Positions 1-8,707 of a DNA stretch of 36,780 bases are shown piece after piece (the stretch's first letter is position 1; the number at the start of each line of letters is the position of its first letter). This DNA comes from Flavobacteriaceae bacterium (GTDB lineage: Bacteria; Bacteroidota; Bacteroidia; Flavobacteriales; Flavobacteriaceae), in NCBI GenBank assembly GCA_028284745.1, contig JANQRC010000016.1, positions 1-36,780 of the forward strand. The letters are read 5' to 3'. The notes below the pieces were generated by a model. That model worked only from the letters and a program-made list of their open reading frames with translations. It had not been told where the DNA came from and searched no databases. A program made the translations under genes and the position numbers.

Positions 1-677
1 GAAAGTAACCCTGTGAAGGTTATCCTGACTCCCAATTGCCTTGCTAGGTCTTTGGATCTCTGCAGTGCGCCATCTTTTTCAGGTCCGATCATGCACAAGG
101 TGGCATCATAGCCCTGATCCAGCAATTCCTTCAGCACTCTGACAGCCATCAGCGGATTATAGATATCTGCAAAAGACCGCACCCACAAAAGCCTTGGCCT
201 CACATTGCCTCGGTTCTTGAAAATATAGCTATCTATTTGTATGTTGTTCGGAATTTGCACCACATCAGCATACCCATACTTTGCAAATACCTCTTTCAAA
301 AAAAGTGAAGGAGAGACCAGCACGTGAGCATTGCTAAAGATGCTTTCTGACATTCGAGGGCTGTTTTTGAGTCGATGCTCTAGATCTCCGCCATGAAGTA
401 TGGGAATATAGTTCATCTTCAAAAGCTGACACAATTTGGCCACAAGAAACGCATAATAGAAATTTGCCGTGCTATAGGTGTCTATCAACACCACCGAAGC
501 CTGTTTTCTGTAATTCCAAACTGCATACAACATATCCAGCAACCGTAGCGATTTGTTTTGTTTGTCAGAGGCTGTCTCTACATCATAGCCTTCGCCCCGA
601 AACAATTTGCTTAATGTTTCGATGGTCGTCGGAGTCTTTCCATGGCTCGAGATGATATTGCCTATGTAGAGTATCAA
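1..677 (-). CDS. GT4-type glycosyltransferase, 3' part cut by window edge
   Basis: About 225 residues of the N-terminal part are visible; the C-terminus lies outside the window. The protein opens 'ILYIGNIISSHGKTPT', the first beta strand and glycine-rich loop of a GT-B fold. A conserved 'ILHGGDLEHRL' follows near residues 88-98, and 'LCMIGPEKDG' belongs to the second Rossmann domain. This pattern fits family 4 transferases that take nucleotide sugars in the cytoplasm. The ExxxxxxxE signature would fall beyond the edge, so it cannot be checked. The start is TTG at 677: an in-frame TAA lies four codons upstream and the first ATG downstream would cut into the first domain. It follows the GNAT gene by 38 bases and is probably the last or a late gene of the long minus-strand operon. 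Family is fairly sure; sugar specificity is unknown. Confidence 0.75.
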   Translation of the reverse strand, partial: MILYIGNIISSHGKTPTTIETLSKLFRGEGYDVETASDKQNKSLRLLDMLYAVWNYRKQASVVLIDTYSTANFYYAFLVAKLCQLLKMNYIPILHGGDLEHRLKNSPRMSESIFSNAHVLVSPSLFLKEVFAKYGYADVVQIPNNIQIDSYIFKNRGNVRPRLLWVRSFADIYNPLMAVRVLKELLDQGYDATLCMIGPEKDGALQRSKDLARQLGVRITFTGLL

Positions 678-715
678 TCTATAGATAAATTATTGAGCTA
701 TGGTCTTATCAGGTT

Positions 716-1552
716 TTAATAGCCGTCAAAATCGATCAATTCAAATAAAATGTCTTCTTTATCTATTTGCGGCATGTTGCCAGCAAGGTCTTTGAGTATA
801 AGATTTAGAGGAGCCGGCCTTAGTTTTTTGGGCAATGTAAATAGCAAGCTTCCTCTTTTTCTATGCTTTGCCAATCCTATCCACATAGTTAAGAATGACC
901 TTCTGGGTTCCAGGTCACCTAAATCCTCATCAGATATGTGCATGATCGCATCCAAGAAACTTTTGTGCGTCTTGGACCTCACCTGATCTCCATGGTAGTA
1001 GTATTCACTCTCCGGGTTCTTCAACCTCCATCGCAAAGCCTCTTCATCCCTTACTGATCTCATTTTATAGTCGTCGCGGTCATAGGAATAGCTACCAAGG
1101 CCTATTTTCACCTCTAGCGGGGCGACCAACTGAAATCCAAGTTTCTTTAAAAATCCATGAGTACTGTTTTGGTTGGCTACGCCAATCACAAAATCATATC
1201 GTTCTTCTTTGGCAAGTTCGTAAGTCATGTTTGCCAACTTAGTAAAAAGCCCTTTGCCGCGATGCTCAGGATGTGTTGCCGTATTGAGTGACAGCAATCC
1301 TTTGTACAATTGCGCTCCTATTTGATATTTGACGGGTATTGTAACATAGTGCCCAGCCAACTGCTCTTGAAAATAGGCATCGAAGCCTACTGCTTCTCCG
1401 TCAGGATTTTCTTGATATTGCCAACGAAGGAAGGATTCAGTGAATTTTGCCGTTTGCGGGAAAACGAGGCTAAGCAACTCTGAATATTCTCTTATACTGG
1501 CGTCTGTGGTTTGCACTCTGGAAAACCTATACGCCTCACTATGGTCGCTCAT
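716..1552 (-). CDS. GNAT-family N-acyltransferase
   Basis: This 278-residue protein carries a GNAT core. 'ATHPEHRGKGLFTKL' near residues 92-106 is the acetyl-CoA pyrophosphate loop (R/QxxGxG/A type), followed by the helix 'ANMTYELAKEERYD'. 'ANQNSTHGFLKKLGF' near 126-140 is the usual strand-5/helix-4 asparagine and glycine region. The C-terminal ~130 residues are an extension beyond a minimal 150-residue GNAT, as in larger sugar-locus GNATs. No signal peptide or membrane helix is seen, so it should act in the cytoplasm on an amino sugar or glycan intermediate. Its start overlaps the end of the polysaccharide deacetylase gene by 14 bases, suggesting coupled translation and possibly a deacetylate-then-reacylate pair (inference). 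The substrate cannot be read from sequence. Confidence 0.75.
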   Translation of the reverse strand: MSDHSEAYRFSRVQTTDASIREYSELLSLVFPQTAKFTESFLRWQYQENPDGEAVGFDAYFQEQLAGHYVTIPVKYQIGAQLYKGLLSLNTATHPEHRGKGLFTKLANMTYELAKEERYDFVIGVANQNSTHGFLKKLGFQLVAPLEVKIGLGSYSYDRDDYKMRSVRDEEALRWRLKNPESEYYYHGDQVRSKTHKSFLDAIMHISDEDLGDLEPRRSFLTMWIGLAKHRKRGSLLFTLPKKLRPAPLNLILKDLAGNMPQIDKEDILFELIDFDGY

Positions 1553-2369
1553 GATCTGATAAGAAATTTTTATACGTATCTATATAGAATCCCTTCTCCA
1601 GTATGGCATCCAACCTAGAGAACACATTTTTCCTATTAAAATTTATCAACCAATTGAAGAACGGATTATCGTTGATCTCGGGATGCATGAATTTTTCTTG
1701 TTTTGTATCAATGTCGTACGGATGAAAATAGCCCGTTAAAGGTATCTCTTTATTTTTGAAGGTATTAAAGTTAGAATTTATCACAAACTTTGGTAGTGTT
1801 CTAAAATAAATTCCACCAGAGAATGCGAGTTTTAATGGGCCATACGTCTTTATGGACATGGGAAACTCTATCATACCACTATCCAGCCTTTTGATCTCCT
1901 GTCCAAACCCTTTCCAACCATAGAACGGATTGCTGGCAGGAAAGACCGAACTAGAATAAGTAAAGCCTGTTCTTTTCAAAACGTCATATGCCCATGGAAC
2001 GTCTTTGGTCAAAGAAAAATATGGCGCTCTAAATCCCACCACATTCTCTGCCCCAGCTTTATACAAGCTTTGTAAGTTGTTATTGATATCGCTCTCAAAT
2101 TCTTCTTCTGTCATTTTGCAAACTGGCAAATGAGTATTTGTATGGGCACCTATCTCGTGACCTTCAGCAATGATCTGACGAATTAGGTCCGGATAGGCTC
2201 TTGCAACGTCTCCTACCGTAAAGAAGGTACACTTATATTGATTTCTTCTGAGCCAATCCAGATATGAAATAGTGGTTTCAGGCACTCTCTCACTGAATGA
2301 ATTACCATTTGGCATCCTGAATCTGATGTCCTCTAGATCAATGCTGAATAAATAAGGATGTTTCTTCAA
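1539..2369 (-). CDS. Polysaccharide deacetylase (NodB homology, CE4), cytoplasmic type
   Basis: A 276-residue NodB-fold protein. Motif 1 is the variant 'SIDLED' (Asp11, Asp14) and motif 2 is the metal-binding 'HTNTH' at 76-80. 'GFRAPYF' near 112-118 is motif 3, and 'GYFHPYDID' near 230 supplies a late histidine. These match the CE4 metal-dependent deacetylases that remove N- or O-acetyl groups from sugars. There is no signal peptide or lipobox, so the likely substrate is a nucleotide- or lipid-linked sugar inside the cell, not an exported polymer. The start is TTG at 2369: an in-frame TAA sits four codons before it, and the next ATG (residue 19) would remove motif 1. It follows the membrane protein gene by 23 bases and overlaps the GNAT gene. 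The family call is strong; the substrate is unknown. Confidence 0.82.
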   Translation of the reverse strand: MKKHPYLFSIDLEDIRFRMPNGNSFSERVPETTISYLDWLRRNQYKCTFFTVGDVARAYPDLIRQIIAEGHEIGAHTNTHLPVCKMTEEEFESDINNNLQSLYKAGAENVVGFRAPYFSLTKDVPWAYDVLKRTGFTYSSSVFPASNPFYGWKGFGQEIKRLDSGMIEFPMSIKTYGPLKLAFSGGIYFRTLPKFVINSNFNTFKNKEIPLTGYFHPYDIDTKQEKFMHPEINDNPFFNWLINFNRKNVFSRLDAILEKGFYIDTYKNFLSDHERP

Positions 2370-2392
2370 GGGTGAATTCGTTTAAGTATCTA

Positions 2393-4006
2393 TTATTCTA
2401 AGCGGTACAGTTTTATGTTCTCTATCTGATGAACCAAACGAGCTCCTTGAACTATCTCTTCTCTAGTTACTAGATAGTTAGCTCCTTTCTTCTTGAATAC
2501 GCTGACCTTGTCTTCCAATGTTTTCATAGCATCTACTTCTTTTCTATCAAGATACCATCGGACAAACTGCCTTGGATTGCCCTCTATCAATGATGCTGAG
2601 CCTTTTGGGTCTAAAATCACCGATCGCTTCGCAGAGGCCCTTATGATAGGAGGCCCCACAAAAACATCCTCCTGTTCAGTGTTCTTAGAGATATAATCCA
2701 TCATTTGATCAATAGGCAGATATGTTTTTCTTTTCTCAATGCCTACAATATTAATATTTCTAGGCAATATGGTCCTGACAAGGTCATCTCCTATAATTGG
2801 CACCTTATCAAAGAAGGGAGCTTTAGCCACCAGCAAAATAAAAATGAATAGAATTGAAATGGAAGGAATTGCATGTCTATACTTCTTCAGACTCAACAGA
2901 AGATATGCCATGGCAAAGTATGACGGTATGATGGCGAGTTTCTGAAATCTGATCATTTGAAAAGCCATCCGGATGTTTGTGCCAAAAATATCGTTGGCAA
3001 GTCTCTCTACATAAATTGAAATACTTGAGACCAATAGTATCATCATCAAGGTCAAAACCATCAATTTGGCTTTGTTCATCATCTGGCTATCCCTCAAGCC
3101 TAACAGAATGACCAAAACGATCGGAGTCAAATAAAATACGACCTTAGCGATGGACCACTGTTTGAAAAACAACAAAGGGTCCTCAAAGAACAAAGGTATC
3201 CGGGTATGGAAAGCATCTTTAAATATATCTTTATCATAATCGACAGCAACAATGTCTGTCTTGGAGAAATAGGTATATAGAAAAGGTAGCATCCCTAGCA
3301 TGATAAGCCCCAAGGCCGGTAGAAGAACACCCGACCTCAACATATTCAATTCTCCATAGACCACGGCATACCCGACAGTAAATACCGTAAAGATCAGAAT
3401 ACCTCCCAAGCCTGTTATCGCATGAAAGTTGAACACAAGGCCGATAAGAAAAGCTGAGAGCCAAAAAAGATGTTTCCTGTTGTCCAACAATAAAAAAGGG
3501 ACAGGCATAAAAGTTATAAATATCGTTCTGGGCATTATGGACCATAGTTCTGTAATTCCCCACACCTCTAGCCCTGGAAGCCAAACTACGCCTCTAATAA
3601 GGAGCGAAACAGTCAATGCCGCCCAAAAGTTCTGGGTGAACCTGTAGAACAGCAAAAACCATAAAACACCGTACAACACATTGGCCACAAGCCCCATTAG
3701 GTTTAGAGCCTGTAAATAATCTCCATCTAAAAGTTGGGCAACATATCGCATTGGCTGAACGAAAAAGGGAGTGTAATACCTTACATTATCCAGATCATTC
3801 AAAAACAGATCTTCTTGAAACAGATCAGGGTCATCAAACTTTTGACCTATTGGCACAATGCTCTGCACATCTGAGGCAAGCATGCTGTATCCTGAATCCA
3901 GGTGCTCCCAATAAAACCCTATAGCGATCACAAGATTTATGATCAGCACGATGATCAAGTCTCTATTTGAGCAATCCCGTTTCATTCTTACCATACTGCA
4001 TGACAT
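2393..4006 (-). CDS. Polytopic membrane protein, GT-C-like, possible DUF6798 C-terminus
   Basis: This ~537-residue protein has roughly ten to eleven hydrophobic helices. A long first periplasmic loop contains the acidic stretch 'LASDVQSIVPIGQKF' and 'DPDLFQEDLF'. The ~110-residue soluble tail contains 'EDVFVGPPIIRASAKRSVI', resembling the tail of DUF6798-type membrane proteins. The shape (acidic loop after TM1, many helices, periplasmic tail) is that of GT-C glycosyltransferases using polyprenyl-phosphate sugars, but no catalytic residue can be proven. A TTG at 4015 is also possible, but ATG at 4006, 3994 or 3985 is more natural; 4006 is reported, and 3985 (MKRDCSN, just before TM1) is equally plausible. 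It lies directly after the DPM1-like GT2 gene, so it may use the lipid-linked sugar that gene makes (inference). Confidence 0.6.
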   Translation of the reverse strand: MSCSMVRMKRDCSNRDLIIVLIINLVIAIGFYWEHLDSGYSMLASDVQSIVPIGQKFDDPDLFQEDLFLNDLDNVRYYTPFFVQPMRYVAQLLDGDYLQALNLMGLVANVLYGVLWFLLFYRFTQNFWAALTVSLLIRGVVWLPGLEVWGITELWSIMPRTIFITFMPVPFLLLDNRKHLFWLSAFLIGLVFNFHAITGLGGILIFTVFTVGYAVVYGELNMLRSGVLLPALGLIMLGMLPFLYTYFSKTDIVAVDYDKDIFKDAFHTRIPLFFEDPLLFFKQWSIAKVVFYLTPIVLVILLGLRDSQMMNKAKLMVLTLMMILLVSSISIYVERLANDIFGTNIRMAFQMIRFQKLAIIPSYFAMAYLLLSLKKYRHAIPSISILFIFILLVAKAPFFDKVPIIGDDLVRTILPRNINIVGIEKRKTYLPIDQMMDYISKNTEQEDVFVGPPIIRASAKRSVILDPKGSASLIEGNPRQFVRWYLDRKEVDAMKTLEDKVSVFKKKGANYLVTREEIVQGARLVHQIENIKLYRLE

Positions 4007-4011
4007 TTGTG

Positions 4012-4968
4012 TCAAGATGCCTTAGGGGTTCTAAAAATGTCATACTGTATAGCCTGAAGCAACAGTTGAAACCCTAAAATAATACTTAGTGTAATTATCA
4101 TGATGGTGCCCGTTGGCGCTAAAACATCATGTGAAGTATGATACCACCAGCTATAGCTTCCATAGATAACACCAAACAAGAATAATGGGACGCCAAATAG
4201 GAGATGTAGCGAAGTTATGTTGAAGTCGTATATGAAGTAGGTTTTTATGATTCTCTTTACAAGAATTCCCACAAGTTCGGGGAAAAAGACAAATGGCATC
4301 TTCCAAACCTGCATCGCTGACTTCTCATCACCATATATGGCGGGCATAGGTATATCTTTTATCCTAGCATTTTGATAGTAGAGCTGTGATAGCAGTGAGG
4401 TCTCAAAAAAATATCGATTCGCCACTTTAGAAAGTTCAATGTTCTTGAGCACGTCTGTTCTTATGGCAAAAAAGCCATTGGTCGGGTCAAAGTTGTGCCA
4501 ATAACCTGTGGCCATTTTGGTTAAAAATGAAAGTCCCAAATTTCCCATTCTCCTCACGACGGGCATCCGCTTTAGGGCACTGAAGTCCCTGAAACGATTT
4601 CCCTTGGCCATCTCACATTGTTCTCTATCTAGCGCAACGACCAACTGTGGGATATAGCTTGTGTCCATCTGATCATCTGCATCAACCTTGATCACATAAT
4701 CGGTTTGTAGTCTGATCGCTTCTTCAAACCCTCTTTTTGAAGCTCCTCCTACTCCCATATTCTCCATATTCTCTAGCAGCACAAGCTTGCTGGCAAAGCT
4801 AGACGTTGACAATTGTTCTTTGGGTAAGGGCTGTAGGCTCTTGTCATCTACTACAATGACCTTGTCAACAGCATCGGGCAGCTTCTCAATTACATTTACT
4901 ATATGGTTGGCAGCGTTGTAATAGGGGATAACTACAGCTATTTTCTTTTTAGGTACCTCTGGGTTCAT
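4012..4968 (-). CDS. GT2 glycosyltransferase, dolichol-phosphate-mannose-synthase-like
   Basis: A 318-residue GT-A protein. It opens 'KKKIAVVIPYYNAANHI'. 'VIVVDDKS' near 37-44 is the first nucleotide-binding Asp motif, and 'VDADDQMD' gives a DxD at 96-98. 'NGFFAIRTDVL' is the acceptor-side region of DPM1-type enzymes. Two hydrophobic helices at the C-terminus (about 255-277 and 286-310) should anchor it in the inner membrane. DPM1/GtrB-type enzymes load a sugar onto polyprenyl phosphate. The gene overlaps the O-antigen ligase-like gene upstream by 20 bases and is followed at once by a polytopic membrane protein gene. That order supports a lipid-linked donor being used by a membrane transferase. 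A conventional glycan-extending GT2 role is the alternative. Confidence 0.78.
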   Translation of the reverse strand: MNPEVPKKKIAVVIPYYNAANHIVNVIEKLPDAVDKVIVVDDKSLQPLPKEQLSTSSFASKLVLLENMENMGVGGASKRGFEEAIRLQTDYVIKVDADDQMDTSYIPQLVVALDREQCEMAKGNRFRDFSALKRMPVVRRMGNLGLSFLTKMATGYWHNFDPTNGFFAIRTDVLKNIELSKVANRYFFETSLLSQLYYQNARIKDIPMPAIYGDEKSAMQVWKMPFVFFPELVGILVKRIIKTYFIYDFNITSLHLLFGVPLFLFGVIYGSYSWWYHTSHDVLAPTGTIMIITLSIILGFQLLLQAIQYDIFRTPKAS

Positions 4969-6277
4969 CTTTTTTAAAATATAAAGGAGAAATCAATACT
5001 GCTGATGCAAAAAGAAACAAGCCCAATATACCAAATACAGGTCGATATACATACAGATGTTCTCCAAAAAACAGCGTCACTATCATTCCTAGCACCATCC
5101 CTTTTAGCGATAAGTCTAGCGAAGAAAACCTTCTCAGATCAATATACAAATAGCCAAATAGCCATCTTATATACAACACCAATCCCACCAAGCCAACTTC
5201 ATTTATCAGTGTCAAGTAGATATTGTGGGCTGAGGCCCCATAGGTGATATAGTTATTGAATCCAGTACCAAATGGTATCACCTGAGGATTACTCACCAAA
5301 TATTTTATGTATCCCAAAGATAAGTTCTTCCTACCTGAACCCAGATCTTCATATAGCTGCACCACATTACCTTGCATGACTTGGGATGGGTCACTTATCC
5401 TGTCTACAACCCTACCCTGAACAGTATCGATAATTCTTCTTAGAATCTCAAAATCATAAAAAGACAATGCCACCACAAGGCCTCCTATCAAAATTGTGAT
5501 GTGCAAAAATCTACCTGTCCTCCTCATGAAAAAATAAGAGGCAAAGATCAAAATACCCACATAACTTGTGCGAGAGCCACTAAGCATCAATGACAGCAAT
5601 CCTGAAAGGATGGCTAACAGCAAGAGCCATTTCCTTATAACAATAGGTCTTTCAAAGTACACACCCATCAAAGTGACAGATGAAATGAACATGACCATTC
5701 CTAATACTATCTTATTGGGCCCGAGCGTACCAGAAAAAAAACCACCGTATGACTCTTTATCCACATCGCTCCAAAGATATCCTATTACTCCCATGTGCTG
5801 TAACCAAACGATTACAGAAGCTGCAATGGTAAGAAAGATCATTGCATAGATGAACTGTCTGTAGCTTTTTTTGTTATGCATGAGGATGAGGAAGAACACA
5901 TGTGAGAAAAAGAAGATCAAAAAATGATACATAAACAGAACCGTGCGCAGTATCCATATGTAGCGTTCTGTTACTATACTTATCATCATGGTAAGTACCA
6001 TGGTAACTAGGGCCCACCTAATAAAATCAAACAACCTGCTCATATAGGTCCTGCTCCTGATGAAGGCATCAATGGCCACTTTATTGATCAAGTACTGATA
6101 GATGACCAAAATACCTACAAAGTCATATAACCTGAGTTCGTTTTGGGCTGTGAGACTGTATCTGAATACTGCAAGATTATAGTAATAGGAGCACAACATC
6201 AGCATCAAGACCACCTTCACCTGCTTAGAGTCGGCAATGCGATATAACTGGTTTTCTATGTGTTGTAATCCTTTCAC
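4949..6277 (-). CDS. O-antigen polymerase/ligase family membrane protein (Wzy/WaaL-like)
   Basis: A 442-residue protein with about ten to eleven membrane helices. 'SGSRTSYVGIL' near 230-240 and the large loop ending 'SAHNIYLTLINEVGLVG' near 350-366 match the Wzy_C/O-antigen ligase family. In that family a periplasmic loop with Arg and His residues handles polyprenyl-PP-linked glycan. The family contains both polymerases and ligases, and sequence alone does not decide which. In a locus that also encodes an ABC exporter ATPase, a ligase or a second-glycan polymerase are both possible. The start is GTG at 6277: an in-frame TAA lies 13 codons upstream with no ATG between. A 67-base gap precedes the gene and contains a promoter-like element. 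The end overlaps the GT2 gene downstream by 20 bases. Confidence 0.78.
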   Translation of the reverse strand: MKGLQHIENQLYRIADSKQVKVVLMLMLCSYYYNLAVFRYSLTAQNELRLYDFVGILVIYQYLINKVAIDAFIRSRTYMSRLFDFIRWALVTMVLTMMISIVTERYIWILRTVLFMYHFLIFFFSHVFFLILMHNKKSYRQFIYAMIFLTIAASVIVWLQHMGVIGYLWSDVDKESYGGFFSGTLGPNKIVLGMVMFISSVTLMGVYFERPIVIRKWLLLLAILSGLLSLMLSGSRTSYVGILIFASYFFMRRTGRFLHITILIGGLVVALSFYDFEILRRIIDTVQGRVVDRISDPSQVMQGNVVQLYEDLGSGRKNLSLGYIKYLVSNPQVIPFGTGFNNYITYGASAHNIYLTLINEVGLVGLVLYIRWLFGYLYIDLRRFSSLDLSLKGMVLGMIVTLFFGEHLYVYRPVFGILGLFLFASAVLISPLYFKKDEPRGT

Positions 6278-6294
6278 GTAGCCTACGAGCTTTG

Positions 6295-6302
6295 CAAATG
6301 TA
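6295..6302 (-). promoter_or_regulatory. Possible Bacteroidota -7 promoter element
   Basis: On the minus strand this reads TACATTTG, a full match to the Bacteroidota housekeeping -7 consensus TAnnTTTG. It sits in the 67-base gap just before the O-antigen polymerase/ligase-like gene, about 18 bases from its GTG start. No convincing -33 TTG/TTTG is seen at the usual spacing, so it may be a weak internal promoter or a chance match. Confidence 0.3.
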
Positions 6303-6344
6303 TCTATTTTTTGTTCTTAGGACATGTACTCATCTACATATCAG

Positions 6345-7454
6345 CTATTTATTCGGTATTGTGTGTTTGTCTTTCTTGGTCAGTACTTCTTGATAGAGCA
6401 TTTTCAATTTTTCAATGACAGCTGCTTCGCTAAATTCACTTTCAACCCTTTCCTTCAGATTTGAAGCTCTTTCTTTTGCTAACAATGAATCATCCATCGC
6501 TGTCATGATCGCAGCCGCCAGAGACTCATGATCCGATGGTGGTACTAAGATCCCATGATCCTTATTGGGGATCACTTCAACTGCTTGACCAACTTTTGTA
6601 GCTACTACTGGCAACTCATAGATAGCATATTCTAACAACGTTAATGGCAGTCCTTCAGACCTGGACGATAACACCCCTATGGTGCTTTGGGCTATCACAT
6701 TGGGGATGTCGCGCAAACTCCCGTAACAGAATACACTATCCTTCATGCCGAAAGCAGCTATAGATCCTTCGATTTCTCGGGCATGGTCATCTTTGAAGTT
6801 CTTTCCGACAAGATGAAGCGTCCAGTCACCATACCTTTCATGCACTACTTTAAATGCCTTCAACAGCGTTATGTGGTCTTTCTGTGGTCGAAGGTTGGCG
6901 AGGCATAGAATTCTTTTCCCTGGGATCCCAGCCATAGCAGTTTGTTTCTCAAAACTAGTGTCATGCGTCACAAAGTTGTGCATCTTAACAACGTAGGAAG
7001 CCCGCAATGTTTCTCTCGCCCACTTTTCCAAGAGGTCATTCACTGAAATTATTGCGTCGAACTTTCCTGAAAACAGCTTGAGTACTTTATGCTTACGCTC
7101 ACTTAAATGTTCGCTATTCCCATAATGGTCATGCCATACTATTCTGATGCTGGGCATGAAGAACTTCAATAGCACGGCGACAAAGAATGATGTCGAATGT
7201 GCATGCATGACATCAATTTCATGTTGGCGCACATACTGTTTCAAGCGCCAGATAGCTTTTATATCTAGTGTGCCACGCTTGTTTAGAAATAGGTAATTGC
7301 ATCTGACATCCAAGCTGTCTTTTAGGATTCCCTCGGCTCGTGTTGCGCACAGACACGAGCCGATTCCCGCCTTGGCGAGCCCATTGGCGATGTTCACAGC
7401 CATTCGTTCGGCACCTCCAGCCTCTAGCGTATCTATGAGCTGAAGTACTTTCAT
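6345..7454 (-). CDS. GT4 family glycosyltransferase
   Basis: A 369-residue GT-B protein. The N-terminus 'MKVLQLIDTLEAGGAER' includes the typical 'GGAER' loop (13-17). 'RILCLANLRPQKD' near 181-193 is the start of the C-terminal donor domain. 'EGLPLTLLE' at 267-275 is the retaining-enzyme E-x7-E signature, followed by the 'PVVATKVG' strand. It should transfer a nucleotide-activated sugar with retention onto a lipid-linked glycan at the cytoplasmic face. The ATG overlaps the TGA of the GT39-like gene by four bases (ATGA), a sign of coupled translation. It is the last gene before the small gap with a promoter-like element. Sugar and linkage are unknown. Confidence 0.85.
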   Translation of the reverse strand: MKVLQLIDTLEAGGAERMAVNIANGLAKAGIGSCLCATRAEGILKDSLDVRCNYLFLNKRGTLDIKAIWRLKQYVRQHEIDVMHAHSTSFFVAVLLKFFMPSIRIVWHDHYGNSEHLSERKHKVLKLFSGKFDAIISVNDLLEKWARETLRASYVVKMHNFVTHDTSFEKQTAMAGIPGKRILCLANLRPQKDHITLLKAFKVVHERYGDWTLHLVGKNFKDDHAREIEGSIAAFGMKDSVFCYGSLRDIPNVIAQSTIGVLSSRSEGLPLTLLEYAIYELPVVATKVGQAVEVIPNKDHGILVPPSDHESLAAAIMTAMDDSLLAKERASNLKERVESEFSEAAVIEKLKMLYQEVLTKKDKHTIPNK

Positions 7455-8707
7455 TTGCCCAAAGGTCTTTTTACGAAAACAACAGGGATCACTATGAAAA
7501 ATAGACCATATACAGGTATCATGTATCGTAGCAATGGTACCACCATCAAAGACATCGACCAGAAGTACAATGTCAAGACCAACAGGGCAATGCTCAGAAA
7601 ACGTAGTTCGACACTCAAAGACAGTGATCGATACATGCCTGCCAACATCAATACAATGACCGAGAGGCTTAGCGGAAGTATCACGGCTTCCTTTTTGGAA
7701 TTCTGACTATCTAGACCGTACCAAACGCGTTTTGCCTTATAGGCATAGAAAACGATCACATTCCACGGGTCTTTCTTGAATTCTTCCAAGATGAAGTCAA
7801 AAACCTGGCCCGTGGTCTTCATCTCGTCTCGCTTTGAAAAGAAAGTATCACTTATGTATGACACTTCCTCAGGCAATGGTATCTGCTCTTTCCATTTCTT
7901 GTTGTTGAATGAGAAGCCATCTCGCAAGGTCGCCAAACCATGACTAGACAACAGGACCACCCTGTCTGTCTTTATATAGTTGTGAATGGTCCAAGGTGCG
8001 ATGGTCAAAAAAGTGAAACAGGGGATGACCAACAACATAGCGACCATGTTATTTCTGGGAATGCGTTTACCGATGAAGAAAAAATAGGACACCAGCATGA
8101 TGTATACCACTGGAAGCAATATACCAATAGGCCGTATCAACAATGACAGCCCCAAGAATATAGAAGCCCATATCATGTTCTTGACCAAATTATCCTTTAC
8201 AAGGCCTCTAAAGAAAAAGAACAGCGACCCGTAGAGGAAGAAAGAAAAAGGTACAAGGCTTAATGGCTTGTAGGTAGCATAGATGATGAATGGAAAGAAC
8301 ACAAACATCCCATACGCTAACAATCGGTGTTTCTTGCTTTGAGTAAATAACGAGGTGATCTTGTAGACCCACAAGGCATTGCAAAGAGTAATGGTGATCG
8401 AGAAAGTGGAGGTCAATACCACTCTAGGAATGTGCAAGCTATCGCTCAGTTTGTACAAAGCTGCTAACATCAATGGGAATAGCGGTGGAGTTCGCGTGAA
8501 TATTCGGCCGTAAGGTGTTTCGAAACTGCCATGCTCCAGTAAGCATACAACAGCCTCGTGATAATCATTGTTACGATCATCTAAAATACCATAGGTGCTG
8601 AAGAGCAATTGTGCAACTACATACACGGGAATAGCCATTGCTGTGATCAACAACAGCCATTGCCTTTCATTCATCATATGTAGCTTTCTACGCAATTCTG
8701 GTAGCAT
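7451..8707 (-). CDS. GT39/ArnT-like membrane glycosyltransferase (PMT family)
   Basis: A 418-residue membrane protein with about ten hydrophobic helices. After TM1 the first periplasmic loop has 'DDRNNDYHEA' near 42-51, followed by 'GRIFTRTPPLFPLMLAALY', the acidic loop and R-PP region typical of PMT/ArnT-like GT-C enzymes. These enzymes take a sugar from a polyprenyl-phosphate donor and add it to a glycan, lipid A or a protein in the periplasm. The protein is shorter than full ArnT (about 550) because the C-terminal soluble domain is minimal. It overlaps both neighbours (TAATG with the upstream GT4, ATGA with the downstream GT4). Two GT2 genes in the block that resemble polyprenyl-phosphate sugar synthases could provide its donor (inference). 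Confidence 0.72.
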   Translation of the reverse strand: MLPELRRKLHMMNERQWLLLITAMAIPVYVVAQLLFSTYGILDDRNNDYHEAVVCLLEHGSFETPYGRIFTRTPPLFPLMLAALYKLSDSLHIPRVVLTSTFSITITLCNALWVYKITSLFTQSKKHRLLAYGMFVFFPFIIYATYKPLSLVPFSFFLYGSLFFFFRGLVKDNLVKNMIWASIFLGLSLLIRPIGILLPVVYIMLVSYFFFIGKRIPRNNMVAMLLVIPCFTFLTIAPWTIHNYIKTDRVVLLSSHGLATLRDGFSFNNKKWKEQIPLPEEVSYISDTFFSKRDEMKTTGQVFDFILEEFKKDPWNVIVFYAYKAKRVWYGLDSQNSKKEAVILPLSLSVIVLMLAGMYRSLSLSVELRFLSIALLVLTLYFWSMSLMVVPLLRYMIPVYGLFFIVIPVVFVKRPLGK

